NCBI GenBank assembly: GCA_963556145.1
Contig: OY744464.1
Coordinates: 6,919,508 to 6,983,507 of the forward strand
From: Hygrocybe punicea
Taxonomy: Eukaryota > Basidiomycota > Agaricomycetes > Agaricales > Hygrophoraceae
DNA length: 64,000 bases
Direction of reading: 5' to 3'
Shown here piece after piece: positions 36,071 to 47,615 of this stretch (positions are counted from its first letter, which is position 1; every line of letters starts with the position of its first letter). Both the position numbers and the translations under genes were made by a program. Below the pieces are notes generated by a model. The model was not told where the DNA came from. It did no database searches and saw only the letters and a program-made list of their open reading frames with translations.

Positions 36071-36385
36071 GGTCTTGCATTGAGTTGTGCAAGAAGTCAG
36101 CACTTGGGTTAGAGTTACAATGCAAGCTTAAAATTTAAGTTCAACATGGGCAAGCAATCAAGGACTTGGGGCCAGCAAACTAGCGTATTGGTGACTGTGG
36201 TCAGTGGCAAGGCAAAGTTGACAATAGAGCAATAACTACCATGACATATTCCAGTTGACATTTGCACCTCACATCCATATCCTGGTGTTCTCAGTAAAGT
36301 TACCTTGTCACTGCCTGTATACCATGCACCAAAGTTTAATCCATCCTTCCCTCAGGTTTTTTCTTTATCGACACCACAATTAAAC

Positions 36386-38219
36386 ATGGTCGATGTTCTT
36401 GACGCTCTCATGCCCATCGTCAGGCATGACCAAGATTCTGCTGATGAACAGGAAATTGAGGATGCATTGAATATGTACATGAATCCGACACAAACGACAT
36501 GCCTACACCTCCACCCAACTTCAATCCTTATATCAGGAATCCAACAGGTTGAAACCAACACCCAAATTGTCGTGAGTGTTTATTATACATCCATGGTGAC
36601 ATTAATAAATCTCTTCACTATATTATTTAGCACCCCCAGATGACAATGCTGTGGCCAAACATTTAAGAAATTACCAACAGGGTAACATTACCAATCGGAA
36701 AGTTATTAGAGACCTTCTGTTTGCAGAGCATCAAATTAGAATGAGGTAGATCATTGCAATCATTCACTGCATCTGCTTATTCAATCTATAGTGAGGCTAC
36801 TGTTGCTTGGCACCAAAAAGCTTTGGGATTGAAAGGAAGTGGTGCAACCATGCAGGAACTACCCATGACAACAAAATGACAGTTGGTATTAGATCAAATG
36901 GTCAAGGATCCAGTATGAAGACAAGGCCCAGAAACTATTCGAGAAGGTATTAGTCATGAAACTGGTGTAAAACTCACTCGGTAGGTGTTATTTTATCACT
37001 TGATTTTATTCTGATGTGATTGCTTTAGAGACTTTGTCACAGCAGAGATGCATCTTCATTATCCAGAAGGATTTGAACTCCATGAACCAACAAGCAAGAA
37101 AATCTATCAAGTTCCTCTGGTTGCTATTGGTCCCCACCATGAATGGAGTGCAGCTGGTCATGATAAGTTATCGGCCATCGGTTTACCTATTTGGGGGGTG
37201 CAGGACAAGTGGAGCAGCAAATGGCTTGGCCTTTGGGTGGTACCAAATAATAGATTGAAGCTTTCTGTAGTGTATTTATTCCTGAGCTTGGTGCTCGAAC
37301 TTGGTGGTAAATCCCTCTTTAAAATGTTAGATGAATGTTCAGTAACTTCGACTTTAACTAGGTATGCCCATTCAAACAACAACAGACTGTGGAAGCAAGA
37401 CAGGACTAATTTATGCACTTGTCAACGCCCTTAGGTTCAAATTAGTCCTACCTTAGTGTCCGCAATCTCACCATACATCTTTGTAGGGAAATATTTTCCG
37501 AACACCTTCCAGTTGATGAGCTGCCAGCACATCGCTTCCTGAAGAGAATATATAATATTACCATTGAACATGGTTGGCTACACTTGTGCATTCAGTGGGG
37601 AGACAATGTTAAGGTTTTCTGGGAAGCTGGAGTAGGGATTTATAATTCCTCAGACCCTTGCCAATAGTGAGTAAGATACGCTTGTTGGCACAGTCGCAGT
37701 GAAGTTCTGAGTGCTATGATGCCAGTGAACTTGTTCAGTGGTTGTGGTCAATGCTTATCCAGCAGGAGCTTGACACACTCAAATCTAGGTTCAACAATCA
37801 CACAGTCCGCTATGACGAGAACAAGGTTCTTCCATCTGGTGTTTCTCCAAATGTAGCATTTGCACTGGAGTGGTTGTGCCTGACAGATCACGTGACCAGT
37901 CCCTTAGTCAGTAGCAGTTCCCGATGTAGTAGTTAGTTCTTCCATCCTATCCAGTCCACCTTTCCCTCGAGTCCTGCATGTTCCCCCGAGAGGTCCCTCA
38001 GGACCTCTCCAGCGCTTCATGACAAGTATGGTGGCGAGAATTGTTTGCAAGCAGTTGATCAAGACATTGTTTGTCACTTGCTGGAAGACATTGGTGGGGA
38101 GGATTTGTTTCTGTGGAATATGCTGCTTGGGCACAGGAGGTCTTCAACTCACTGGAGTTTGACAAGTTGTCATTCGAAAATGTGTGGACAGTATTTACCC
38201 AGATGCTCCCATTAATGTA
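36386..38219 (+). pseudogene. integrase-core (rve-like) transposase of basidiomycete type, decayed
   Basis: Pieces read DVLDALMPIVRHDQDSADEQ, AVAKHLRNYQQGNITNRKVI, then HEWSAAGHDKLSAIGLPIWG and KWSSKWLGLWVVPNNRLK. Next come MPIQTTTDCGSETGLIYALV, LPVDELPAHRFLKRIYNITI and HGWLHLCIQWGDNVKVFWEA, ending WAQEVFNSLEFDKLSFENVW and TVFTQMLPLM at 38219. GHDKLSAIG and TTDCGSET hold the first two acidic residues of an RNase-H-like DDE integrase core. Stops interrupt it after PMTTK and in DPV*RQGP (about 36880-36920), and a deletion/frameshift affects 37900-37990. Members of this fungal family move as DNA elements or domesticated genes; this copy cannot be intact. Confidence 0.65.
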
Positions 38220-38494
38220 ATGTCAGATTAATTGAATCAGACGATGATCAAGATATAATTTTGAGGTCTATACATGAACAATTGCCAAAATTTGCAGAGG
38301 ATTGAGCCACATCTGAGTAATACCCTCCACGACATTAACTTCATCATCAAGTCCAATATTGTGGCATATGGAGTTGCAGATGTGATCATGCAGGAAAGAA
38401 TCAATCATGTCACGGCCACAATCCCAATATCCAGATTTTTCATTGCCAAAGCTATGGCAGGCATCAGCATGGACAGCAGATAATATTTAGTACC

Positions 38495-40450
38495 TTACTC
38501 TGTATGTGCTTGAGGGTCAAATAGACACACAGAACTGTCAGGCGCAATGATTCCTGTGCAACAGTCATTTGAGTGCATGAATGAGATAGGGGGTCCCTCA
38601 CCTTGTAGATCTGCAAGATAAAGTGTGCAGTTGCTGTCAAGAACGACATGATGTGCATAGGCATCTATGACGCGACCGACACTGTCATTATTGATAGGCA
38701 TATCCATGTTGCCACTGAATTTGACTTCACGATACAGGCCATCGACCTTGAGCAGAGTGGCAGCAAGAAATGTTGAGTAAATGAGGCTTCGGTTATCCTC
38801 CAGAGCATCCTCTGTTAGTGGAGATATGTTCTCAACCAGCTTGCCAACAAATGCGCCTTTGACATTCCAGCGGATTTCTAGGATATATATCACAAATTAG
38901 CAGTGGAATTGTTCATTGCCAACACACTCATGAGGAAGATTGCAAACATTGTTTGCATGAGCACGCTTATAAAAAGTGTCAATGAAGTATTGGCCTAACA
39001 TCAAGATTGACAGTTCACTGATAAGATCTTCATCATTCAACCATTCATTGCTCTGTTTGTACTGAAAGATAGCATACTCCAAGGATCCAATTTGACCCTG
39101 AGTTACTCATGAGAGCGGAGGCTACATGTATGGAATGTCTACTCACATGGAATGCATTCTTACAGCTGTCACTTGACAAGAAACTGCCTCCTGCTTGGCC
39201 TTTGCAGGCGAATGATTGCCAATGTTTTACTACCAAGATTTTCTCTACTGTGTCACTGTGAACCTCCGTCAAAACTCCCTCATCATTTGTTGAAAAGCTG
39301 AGATTGGTAAACTCATATGTGTCATATTCAAGCCTTTCAGCTTGATCAGTCAGAGCATTGGTTGGTGGTCGGAATGCACTTTTGTAGGCACTCTTTGGAC
39401 ATTTGGATGAGCTTGCCACTGCAGTCACCAATTTAACTGAAAAAAACATGGAAATCAGCATAAGGTTGAAAAGATTTGTGGCTTACGGGCTGAGAAGTTT
39501 CATTTTGAGGCAGCCCAGGTGCTTCAATATGCCATGCTATTGTCATTGGGCTACAAAAGCATTGAGAAGCAAACCAGGGAAGTATTCGAGACATGGACCA
39601 GAAGTGGAAATTGGTCAGGCTCATATGCAAGTAGCTTCAGGCTTAGTGAATTGTTTTTGACATCTTTCTCGCTCAACATACCGGCACCAGCCAGTTTCAA
39701 ATGAAGAGCACCCATAGTCACAGCACCAGTATAGTATGACTCCTCTAATTGATAAAATGTCAACATAGTCTTCATTACGCTGAATCGTACTTTCTCCCTG
39801 ATCAGCCAAAAGGTCAACAAACTCACCACAAAGGAGAGAAATCATACAGGGTGAATTCCGGTGGCAACTCTGACTCTCCATCAGTCCATCTCGGTACAAC
39901 CCTGATCCCTTGAGTACAACCTGTTGGAGAACATCTTCTGTGAGATTGGCTTTATTGAAGGTTAAACGAACAGCAGGAAGTGGCAACTAAAAGTAGTTCA
40001 AATATTTCACTATAAAACTTGTGATAAAAATAACTTGCCTGTGTTGGTTTCACGGCACCGTGGGCATATAACACAACTGTGAGGTCAATATAAAAAGTTT
40101 CAGGCTTAGTCTGGCATTTCAACAGGGTAGTTTTGGCATTAACAGAAGTGGCAGATTTAAGTGATGAGTTCATAGGACAGGGTTGGTTCAGACGATGATC
40201 CGTTGCTTTTTTTTCATGTACACTTGGAACAATCCTGCTGGTCTAGTTGTGGAAAGGACTTTCCACAACCAACACATTGGACCATCACAAACGCGCTGCT
40301 GCAAGGCCATGATGGAGCATACACTTATATCCCCTTCATCTAATCCCAGCACTGAAACACAGAAGCTGCAAAAAACGAGGTCAAAAGATATCTGATGCTG
40401 CGAGTCAACTGTCAACGCCACTGGATACAAAGAGAAGAGCATAGAATGGC
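38495..40450 (-). CDS. alpha-kinase family protein, 5' end decayed
   Basis: Alpha-kinases (eEF2K/MHCK/TRPM-kinase fold) are atypical Ser/Thr kinases expanded in agaricomycetes. Minus-strand exons read YEFTNLSFSTNDEGVLTEVH and ILVVKHWQSFACKGQAGGSF, then LMLGQYFIDTFYKRAHANNV. The catalytic end reads RWNVKGAFVGKLVENISPLT, LIYSTFLAATLLKVDGLYRE and TLYLADLQ. A 51-nt intron (donor GTGAGG, ending 38547) joins DLQ to GIIAPDSSVCLFDPQAHTE and the stop at 38495; DLQG...LFDPQAHT is the family C-terminal signature. The upstream Cys-rich segment (CVGCGKSFPQLDQQDCSKC, then CHFC*CQ) has four in-frame stops between 40060 and 40240, so either translation starts later or the gene is dying. Confidence 0.6.
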
Positions 40451-40753
40451 TGCTCTTTTTAGTAGACGTGTTGTAATTGTGCTACTGTTCACGCATTCAT
40501 GATCAATGGATTATGTTCTGGGTGAGTGGGAAATATGGTGTTTACTACTTACATGTAGTACCTGTCAGGTTTCGGTGGACACTAGACAATGCAAAGTGAG
40601 GCGATAGGGCAGAGACTTTGTGGTCAGAAGCCTTGAAGGTCGCCAATTCAATAATTCAATAATCCATTATTATTGTTATTATTGTTATTGTTATCGATGT
40701 CCCAGAACTTGGGGGATACTACATATAATTTCGTTGTAGTTCAGCCGCAATCT

Positions 40754-40954
40754 CAGCAACATCAACAACTACAACAACATCAGCAACAAGAACGAAAGTC
40801 CAGTGGCCTTGCCCACCATAAGCGGTCAATGAATGTTGATGTGGAAACCTTGACAACGTCACGCACGTCGCAGAAAAACGATTCAACTGACTAGACTCGA
40901 GCTTAATCTTGGTTCGCAAACGAAATCAGTCCTGATACACCTCGCCCACCGTAC
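40754..40954. repeat. 201-bp inverted repeat, right copy
   Basis: This is the inverse partner of 34821-35021 and encloses 6.1 kb with an unknown gene, the integrase-core pseudogene and the alpha-kinase gene. No convincing target-site duplication was found outside the pair. Confidence 0.85.
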
Positions 40955-41411
40955 AGAGTGACAAAAGTCGCATGTTACGTGTGATGTGACAACCTTTCTG
41001 AAAACGGCAATAATTTATTTTATTTCCTGAGGCGGATGTACATCTATAATATAAAAGCCGAAAGATGTGACCAGTTCCAAGGTTCCGTGAGAATATCAGT
41101 TTCTAGATCTCTTACGTACCAATTACCAGCCCCTCTTTCTCAAGTTGGTGATATACAGGCACGATGCCGCCTTCTTCAAATACAAAAACCGAATAGCCGC
41201 CATGCAGATTCGCGAGTCCACAAATCGCGACCGGATTGCGGGCAGGGTGTTATAGTGCGCACACTTTGTCCTATGAAAGCATTCCGTCCTGTCTTCCCCG
41301 CCAACAGACCGCTCTAACTTTGTTTCAACAGCCTAAGTTAGCCGTTCCGTGGTTAGCTCGGATATTAGCGCCCTCGAGGAAGCTCACCTGTTTTCCGCAG
41401 CCATCAACATG
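40955..41411. promoter_or_regulatory. upstream region of the first membrane-protein paralogue
   Basis: No gene is present. Sequence at 41149-41400 resembles the upstream regions of the other two paralogues: a GATATACAGGCACGA block, a CGCGAGTCCAC block, CAGTGCGCACA-type sequence and a final CCGTGGTTAGC...AGCGCCCTCGA block 30-60 bp before the start codon. The conserved last block may hold promoter or 5' UTR elements. Confidence 0.4.
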
Positions 41412-42562
41412 ATGAAGTTGTCACTCTCCATTCTCATCGCACTACTCGTTCTCGGAGTCGTCTGTGGTCAGTTCACCAACATCACTGTCGACGATACCGA
41501 TAGTAGCATTGCCTATGGTGGTAGTTGGGGCCCGACACAGCCTACGCCCTTGGATTATCCTTTCCAACCCGACAGCTCACATCAACTCAGTGAGACGGGC
41601 GGCACTGCTACATTCCACTTCACGGGTGCGTACCCCATTCTATACAGTCTCAGTGACCTCATTCTCAACACGCATCTGTGTAGGAGTCGCCGTTTACTAC
41701 TGGTCGCCCAAGTGGCCGTATTCGGTCAACAGCATGCTCAGTCTGGATGGGGCGGCAGGTGAATGCCAAGACCTGCAGGATCCATTGCATTCGAGTGGTA
41801 CAGCGGAGACTGTACAGTCCGCACCACTTTGGTGGAGAGATGGACTGACGAACACTGCCCACACTCTGGTCGTTTCGCGTTGTGTTGGGGGTCAATTCGC
41901 AGTCGTTGATGCATTCACGTACGTTAAATTTGACTTTTTTTTCTTCTTGCTTTTTGAAAAATGCTTATATACCATATAGTTATACGGTACAAATCGGAGG
42001 ACCAGCCAATCTGACTTCGACTTCGGCCTCAACTTTGGCTTCGATTTCGACTTCGATTTCGACTTCGACTTCAACTTCACGTTTTACTCCTCCGATTGCA
42101 TCCTCTTCAGGAACCGCAACTTCCTCAAGTGCTTCGTCGACCGAGACCGTTGCACCGAACACGCGGACTCGCATCGTAGCCATAGCTGTTGGCAGCGCTG
42201 TTGGCGGTATCGTAGTCTCAGCCGTCCTCATATTATCAATTTTCTTCTGCTTTCAACGCCGTGGGCTTCGCGCTGCAGCCTCTACGGCCCGAGAAGATGG
42301 CAGCTGGAAAAACACTGGGGGTCATATGGCTACCTCGCGACCCATGTCGAATGCCACATTCCAACCAGTCTTCTTCCCCACTCAGCAGAATATGCCTTTC
42401 AACCCGTCAAACCAACCGAATGACCAATACAACCCGAACACTCCATTTAACCGCTGGACCCCGTCCAGCCCTGGGTCCTACTATCCAAAGACACTCACGC
42501 CAATCTCGGAGGGATCACCTTTCTCGGATAGTTCCAGACATCCGAACCTCCCTGAATTGTAG
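41412..42562 (+). CDS. secreted/single-pass membrane protein, tandem paralogue 1 (343 aa)
   Basis: Exons 41412-41625, 41684-41918 and 41980-42562 join with phases 1 and 2 to give 343 aa. A signal peptide (MKLSLSILIALLVLGVVCGQ) is followed by FTNITVDDTDSSIAYGGSWG and a domain with GVAVYYWSPKWPYSVNSML and CQDLQDPLH. Then come a Thr/Ser-rich stalk, a transmembrane helix (AIAVGSAVGGIVVSAVLILSI), a basic stop-transfer QRRG, and a cytoplasmic tail with Asn/Pro-rich sequence ending HPNLPEL. This layout matches a common agaricomycete surface-protein family of unknown function; a wall-sensor-like role is conceivable but not shown. It lacks the expanded tail repeat of its neighbours. In-frame ATG at 41409 also exists. 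Confidence 0.85.
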
Positions 42563-43134
42563 ACATGATGTCCTTCATGGTTATTCACCTTTTTGCTGCG
42601 ACGAAGGCAACCTGATGACCACATTACCGTTGTCCTGCCATCTCAACTTGAATATTCATTGATCATATATATCAATCTCTTTGAAAGTCGTATATTTAGA
42701 ATCCACAACTGCACATGTAATTTTTGTTCTCTGAATAATAGGTGTCGAATCAAGTGGCTTCAAGCTTAAGGTAGCCTTGGATCGTTTTGCACTCTAAAAA
42801 ATTAGTAAAAATAAATTCCGGTTCCAAGAACTCATCACATTTAGGGCTCAACTTGGTGATTACAGGCACGAACGTTATCTAGGCGTCTCCGAGTCTCCTC
42901 GTTCACATACTAGTACTGATTGTTAATCGCAGGCATGTTCATGTGGTTTTGCAAGTTCCACCACCAATCGAGCGCGGATTGCGAGAGGGCAGTCTTATAG
43001 TGCGCACAAGCCCTATCTTAATAAGTTACATGGCTTCCCCTGCTAATCGATAATACTTCATTTTAGCGCTCTGAGTTCGCTGTTCCGTGGTTATCAGCGC
43101 CCTCGAACTTCATCCGGACTCCACCGCCGTCAAT
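42563..43134. promoter_or_regulatory. intergenic region, duplicated promoter block
   Basis: No gene is present. From about 42858 the sequence (ACAGGCACGAACGTTATCTA onward) is shared with 44912 onward, upstream of the third paralogue, so the tandem duplication unit includes about 280 bp of upstream DNA. Confidence 0.6.
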
Positions 43135-44333
43135 ATGAAGTTGTCACTGTTCATTCTCGTCGGGCTACTCGTTCTCGGGGTTGTGCGTGGTCAGTTCACC
43201 AACATCACCGTCGACGATACCGATAGCAGCATCACCTATTCTGGTAGTTGGGGCCCGACACAGCCAACACCCTTGGATTATCCTTTCCAATCGGACAGCA
43301 CACATCAGCTCAGTGAGACAGGCGGCACTGCCGTCTTCCGCTTCACTGGTGTGTACCCATTCTGTACGGGCTCGCCTCATTCTAAACGGTTTCGATTGTA
43401 GGAGTCGCCGTTTATTTCTGGTCGCCCAAGTGGCCATATTTGGTCAATAGCCTGCTCAGTCTGGATGGGGAGCCAGGTGAATGCCAAGACCTGCAGGATC
43501 CATTTCATACCGTCGGTGTAACGGAGACTGTCCAGTCGACACCGGTTTGGTGGAGAGTTGGACTTCCAAACACGACCCACACTCTGGTTGTGTCTGGTTG
43601 CGTGGGGGGTCAATTCGTAGTCGTAGATGCGTTCACGTACGTCGAATTCAACTTTTTTTTTCGAAAATGCTTATTATATACTAGTTATACTATTGAATTG
43701 CCACCCGAGTCGACAACTTCAGCTTCAGCTTCAACTTCTTCAACTCCTCGGATTGCATCTTTTACAGGAAGCGCAGCTTTTTCAAGTGCTTCGTCGACCG
43801 AGACCGTTGCACCCAACAAGCGGACTCGCACCGTAGCCATAGCCGTTGGCAGTGTCATTGGCGGCGTGGTAGTCTCAGCCATCCTCATATTATCAATTTT
43901 ATTCTGCTTTCAACGCCGCGGGCATCGCGCTGCAGCCTCCTCCACCCAAGAAGATGTCAGCTGGCAAGATAATGCCGGGAGTCTGATAGCTACCGCCCGA
44001 CCAATGTCGAATGCCACATTCCAATCAGACCTCTATCCCACTCGACCGAATATGCCGTCAAACTACCCGAATGCCACATACACCCCAAACGCCCTATACA
44101 ACCCAAATGCCCAATACAACCCAAATATCCTGTACAACCCAAATGCCCAATACAACACAAATGCCCAATACAACACAAATGCCCAATACAACACAAATGC
44201 TCAATACAACCCGAACTCCCCAATGATTGACCGCCGTACTCCTTCGAGTCCTGGATCCTATCCGCACACACTCACGTCGGAGGGGTCACTATTCTCTCAT
44301 AGCTCCAAACAACCGAATCTCCCTGAACTGTGA
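43135..44333 (+). CDS. secreted/single-pass membrane protein, tandem paralogue 2 (365 aa)
   Basis: Exons 43135-43348, 43402-43636 and 43685-44333 have exactly the same first two exon lengths (214 and 235 nt) and intron phases as the neighbouring copies, giving 365 aa. Order: signal peptide (MKLSLFILVGLLVLGVVRGQ), conserved extracellular domain with YSGSWGPTQPTPLDYPFQSD and AVYFWSPKWPYLVNSLLSL, Ser/Thr stalk, transmembrane helix (AIAVGSVIGGVVVSAILILSI) and QRRG. The cytoplasmic tail carries about ten hexapeptides of the NAQYNP/NAQYNT type (44080-44220). It ends KQPNLPEL. Confidence 0.87.
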
Positions 44334-45174
44334 CATTATGATTTTGCATGCCCCTTCAACTTCCTTGGTGATGTTCACCTCGTTTTTTGCTGTGACGACT
44401 CCAATTTGACGACCACATAGCAATCCCCCCGCCAGTCCGACCTGACCCCAGCGTGCCCCGCCTACAACCCGTGCACCAGGGAACGCATACGGGCCTTTTT
44501 TGCATGTCATATATATATATATGTCTTTGAAAATCATAATTAGAATCCACCACCGCTGTAAATGTAATTTTCTAATACCTAGTGACACACTCGGAACCAT
44601 AAGTTGATGGCCATGGGCCGTTCTCTCGTCCTACGCCCATGCTTGCTTTCCCTCGAGCTCGTTCCCATCTCGAGCCGTTCCCCAGCACCTGTCATGAAAC
44701 ATTTGCGTCCCTCTCGTCTGTCCTGTTCTTGCTCAAAACCTTTGGATGCAACTGAGGGGAATGGACCAACATTTTCACTAGCCATAATGGTTGTTCGGAA
44801 CATGTTGAATGCAAAGTCATGAGGCCATCCTCCAAGTAAGCTTTCCAAAAGTACATTCCGCTGGCAGTTACAGATCTCACCATGTTTACTGCTCCCTCTT
44901 CCTCAAGTTGGTTGATGCAGGCACGAACTTTATCTAGGCGTCTCTGCTCGTCCATATACTGATTGTTAATCGCAGGCATGTGGTTTCGTGAGTTCCACTA
45001 GTAATCGCGAGTGAATTGCGAGAGGTGAGCTTACAGTGCGTATACAAACCCTATCTTAGTGAAGTTACATGGCTTCCCTGCTAATCGACACCTCCACACT
45101 TCATTTTAGCGCTCTGAGTTCGTTCCGTGGTTATCAGCGCCCTCGAACTTCACCTGGACTTCACCGCCGTCAAT
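44334..45174. promoter_or_regulatory. intergenic region with duplicated promoter block
   Basis: No supported gene is present. 44912-45174 is homologous to 42858-43134. The last 60 bp before the start codon (CCGTGGTTATCAGCGCCCTC onward) is almost identical between the two copies. An unrelated segment at 44580-44880 separates this block from the upstream gene; short frames there have no recognised family. Confidence 0.55.
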
Positions 45175-46400
45175 ATGAAGTTGTCACTCTCCATTCTCAT
45201 CGTCCTACTCGTTCTCGGGGTCGTCCAGGGTCAGCTCGTCAACATCACCGTCGACGATACCGACAGCAGCATCACCTATTCTGGCCAATGGTCCCGTCAA
45301 GCGGCTACACTCTTGGATTATCCTTTCCAATCGGACAGCACACATCAACTCAGTGAGACAGGCGGCACTGCCGTCTTCCGCTTCACTGGTGTGTACCCAT
45401 TCTGTACGGGCTCGCCTCATTCTAAACGGTTTCGATTGTAGGAGTCGCCGTTTATTTCTGGTCGCCCAAGTGGCCATATCCGGTCAACAGCCTGCTGAGT
45501 CTGGATGGGGAGCCAGGTGAATGCCAAGACCTGCAGGATCCATTTCATACCGTCGGTCCAACGGAGACTGTACAGTCGGCACCGGTTTGGTGGAGAGTTG
45601 GACTTCCGAACACCACCCACACTCTGGTCGTTTCGGGTTGTGTCGGGGGTAAATTCGTAGTCGTTGATGCATTCACGTACGTCGAATTAACTTTTTATAT
45701 AGCTTTTTTTTGAACATGCACTAGTTATACTATTGAATTGCCACCCGAGCCGACGACTTCAACTTCAACCTCAACTTCTTCAACCTCAACTTCTTCAACT
45801 TCTACAGGAAGCGCAGCTTTTTCAGATGTTTCTCCGACCAAGACCGTTGCAGCAAACACGCGGAGTCACACCACAGCCATAGCTGTTGGCAGTGTTGTTG
45901 GCGGCATGGCAGTCTCAGCCATCCTCATATTATCGTTTTTATTCTGCTATCAACGCCGAGGGCGTCGCGGTGCAGCCTCCGCCCGAGAAGATATCAGCTG
46001 GCAAGATAATGCCGGGGGTCTGATAGCTACCGCCCGACCATTGTCGAATGCCACATCCCAATCAGACTTCTACCCCACTCAACAGAATGTACCTTTCAGC
46101 TCCTCGAACTACCCGAATGCCCCCACATACAATCTGAATGCCTCATACAATCCGAATGCCTCATACAATCCGAATGCCTCATACAATCCGAATGCCTCAT
46201 ACAATCCGAATGCCTCATACAATCCGAATGCCTCATACAATCCGAATGCCTCATACAATCCGAATGCCTCATACAACCGGAACTCTCCAAAACTTGACCA
46301 CGGGACTCTTTCGAGTCCTGGGTCCTATCCACACACACTCCCGTCAGAGGGGTCACTATTCTCTCGTAGCCCCAAACAACCGAACCTCCCGGAATTTTGA
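45175..46400 (+). CDS. secreted/single-pass membrane protein, tandem paralogue 3 (374 aa)
   Basis: Exons 45175-45388, 45442-45676 and 45725-46400 (214, 235 and 676 nt) give 374 aa. Signal peptide MKLSLSILIVLLVLGVVQGQ, extracellular domain with AVYFWSPKWPYPVNSLLSL, Thr/Ser stalk (TSTSTSTSSTSTSSTSTG), transmembrane helix (AIAVGSVVGGMAVSAILILSF) and a tail with eight consecutive, almost identical NASYNP hexapeptides (46138-46280). It ends KQPNLPEF. The near-perfect 18-bp nucleotide repeat shows recent expansion. Large parts of exon 1, intron 1 and exon 2 are nearly identical to copy 2, so copies 2 and 3 arose last or exchange sequence. Confidence 0.87.
46138..46275 (+). repeat. 18-bp coding microsatellite (8 units)
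   Basis: The unit TCATACAATCCGAATGCC is repeated head to tail with almost no variation. It encodes the NASYNP hexapeptide of paralogue 3. The matching region of paralogue 2 (44080-44220) has about ten less regular units, and paralogue 1 has only two degenerate ones. Confidence 0.9.
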
Positions 46401-46935
46401 CATCATGGTTTTGGTTGTTTTCGATCTTTTCTGATAATATTCATTTTTTTTTGCTGTAAACGAACCAGCTGCCTACGATTGTACCACTGTTCTGTTATGC
46501 CACGCCAATCTAGCGATCATATCCCAGTCTTGCGAAACCCCATGCAAATTATTTACCAGTACGGAAACCATTGTTGCACGACTTTTCCCAATTGTAATAC
46601 ATGCTGTAACTCATTTCTCTAGTAGGTCGTCTTGACTGCAAGTTCCAAGTTATTCCGTTCTCGTAATCAGCGCGACACATCGATATAAATCGACCCCGCG
46701 CAACTGCTTGTTTTTGGCTGTCCGACATTTGACAAATTCGAACTAGCTTGACCCACACGAACGTCAAAAAAAGAGAACGTCCAACGAAGAAGACACGTCA
46801 AAAAGCGCGCGCGGAAGTTCCGTCAATTCGGATATGAACGTTATATCATTGAACAGCACCTCTGGTCTGTCTTCAGTGGGAAAAAAAAAAAACTCTAAAC
46901 GTCCCAAAGAAGCAAGCAAAAAAACACAAAAACAC
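46401..46935. other. spacer, nothing recognised
   Basis: This is the 3' flank of paralogue 3 and the left flank of the MITE. It contains no credible coding frame, RNA gene or repeat; the A-rich tracts at 46765-46820 and 46880-46925 are unexceptional. Confidence 0.45.
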
Positions 46936-46943
46936 CGGACTAC

Positions 46944-47607
46944 CAAGGGGGTGGCGGAACGGGAATCCCGAACCAGGGGGGGGGTCCGGCCGGGGGCCTT
47001 AAATTTTTTTCCGACTTGGGCTCAAGTGTGCCCTAAAATGGACATAGCACCTAATTTCTTTGCTTCTCGAGTCACAGCTTACAATTACCTTGCTTGGCAA
47101 GGTTGCTGAGACTCCAACAACATGAAGAAGGGGCTGTCCAAGCAAGAAGCAGCTGTCCATGGATCAATACATCATAAATAAAAATTTTATTCATTGATCT
47201 ACACAGCTGTTAGTACATGGCAAAGCAGAAGAGGTAAGCATTTGGGTAAGTCCAATTTGTCCTACACTGTCCTACGCTGTACTGACACTCTTACCAGTCT
47301 CATTTCACATGCTTTAATTATGATTTTGCTCCACAAAAACTGCCACTTATATTTTCTCTCTGTGACTGATCATGAGCTGCAAACCAAATGGTAAAAAGTG
47401 GTGCAACTAATAGTATGATATATGATATATTACCTACATATAGTATCTTGAGAGAAAATTCCATATCTAGATTGGTTTGTCGCAAGAAACATACATACAC
47501 GTGATCTAAACATACCCTATATGGAAGGAAGGGGGGGGGGGTTCCAAACTGGCCCTTAAAATAAAATATGAGTGTATATCGGAAATTCCTGTTCCGCCAC
47601 CCCCTTG
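46944..47607. mobile_element. hAT-type non-autonomous element (MITE), 664 bp
   Basis: Perfect 17-bp terminal inverted repeats CAAGGGGGTGGCGGAAC occupy 46944-46960 and, inverted, 47591-47607. They are directly flanked by an identical 8-bp direct repeat CGGACTAC at 46936-46943 and 47608-47615. An 8-bp target-site duplication with short inverted ends is the mark of the hAT superfamily. The terminal similarity extends a further 10 bp or so imperfectly. Inside there is no transposase, only AT-rich DNA, so the element would depend on a transposase in trans. Intact ends and duplication indicate fairly recent insertion. Confidence 0.9.
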
Positions 47608-47615
47608 CGGACTAC

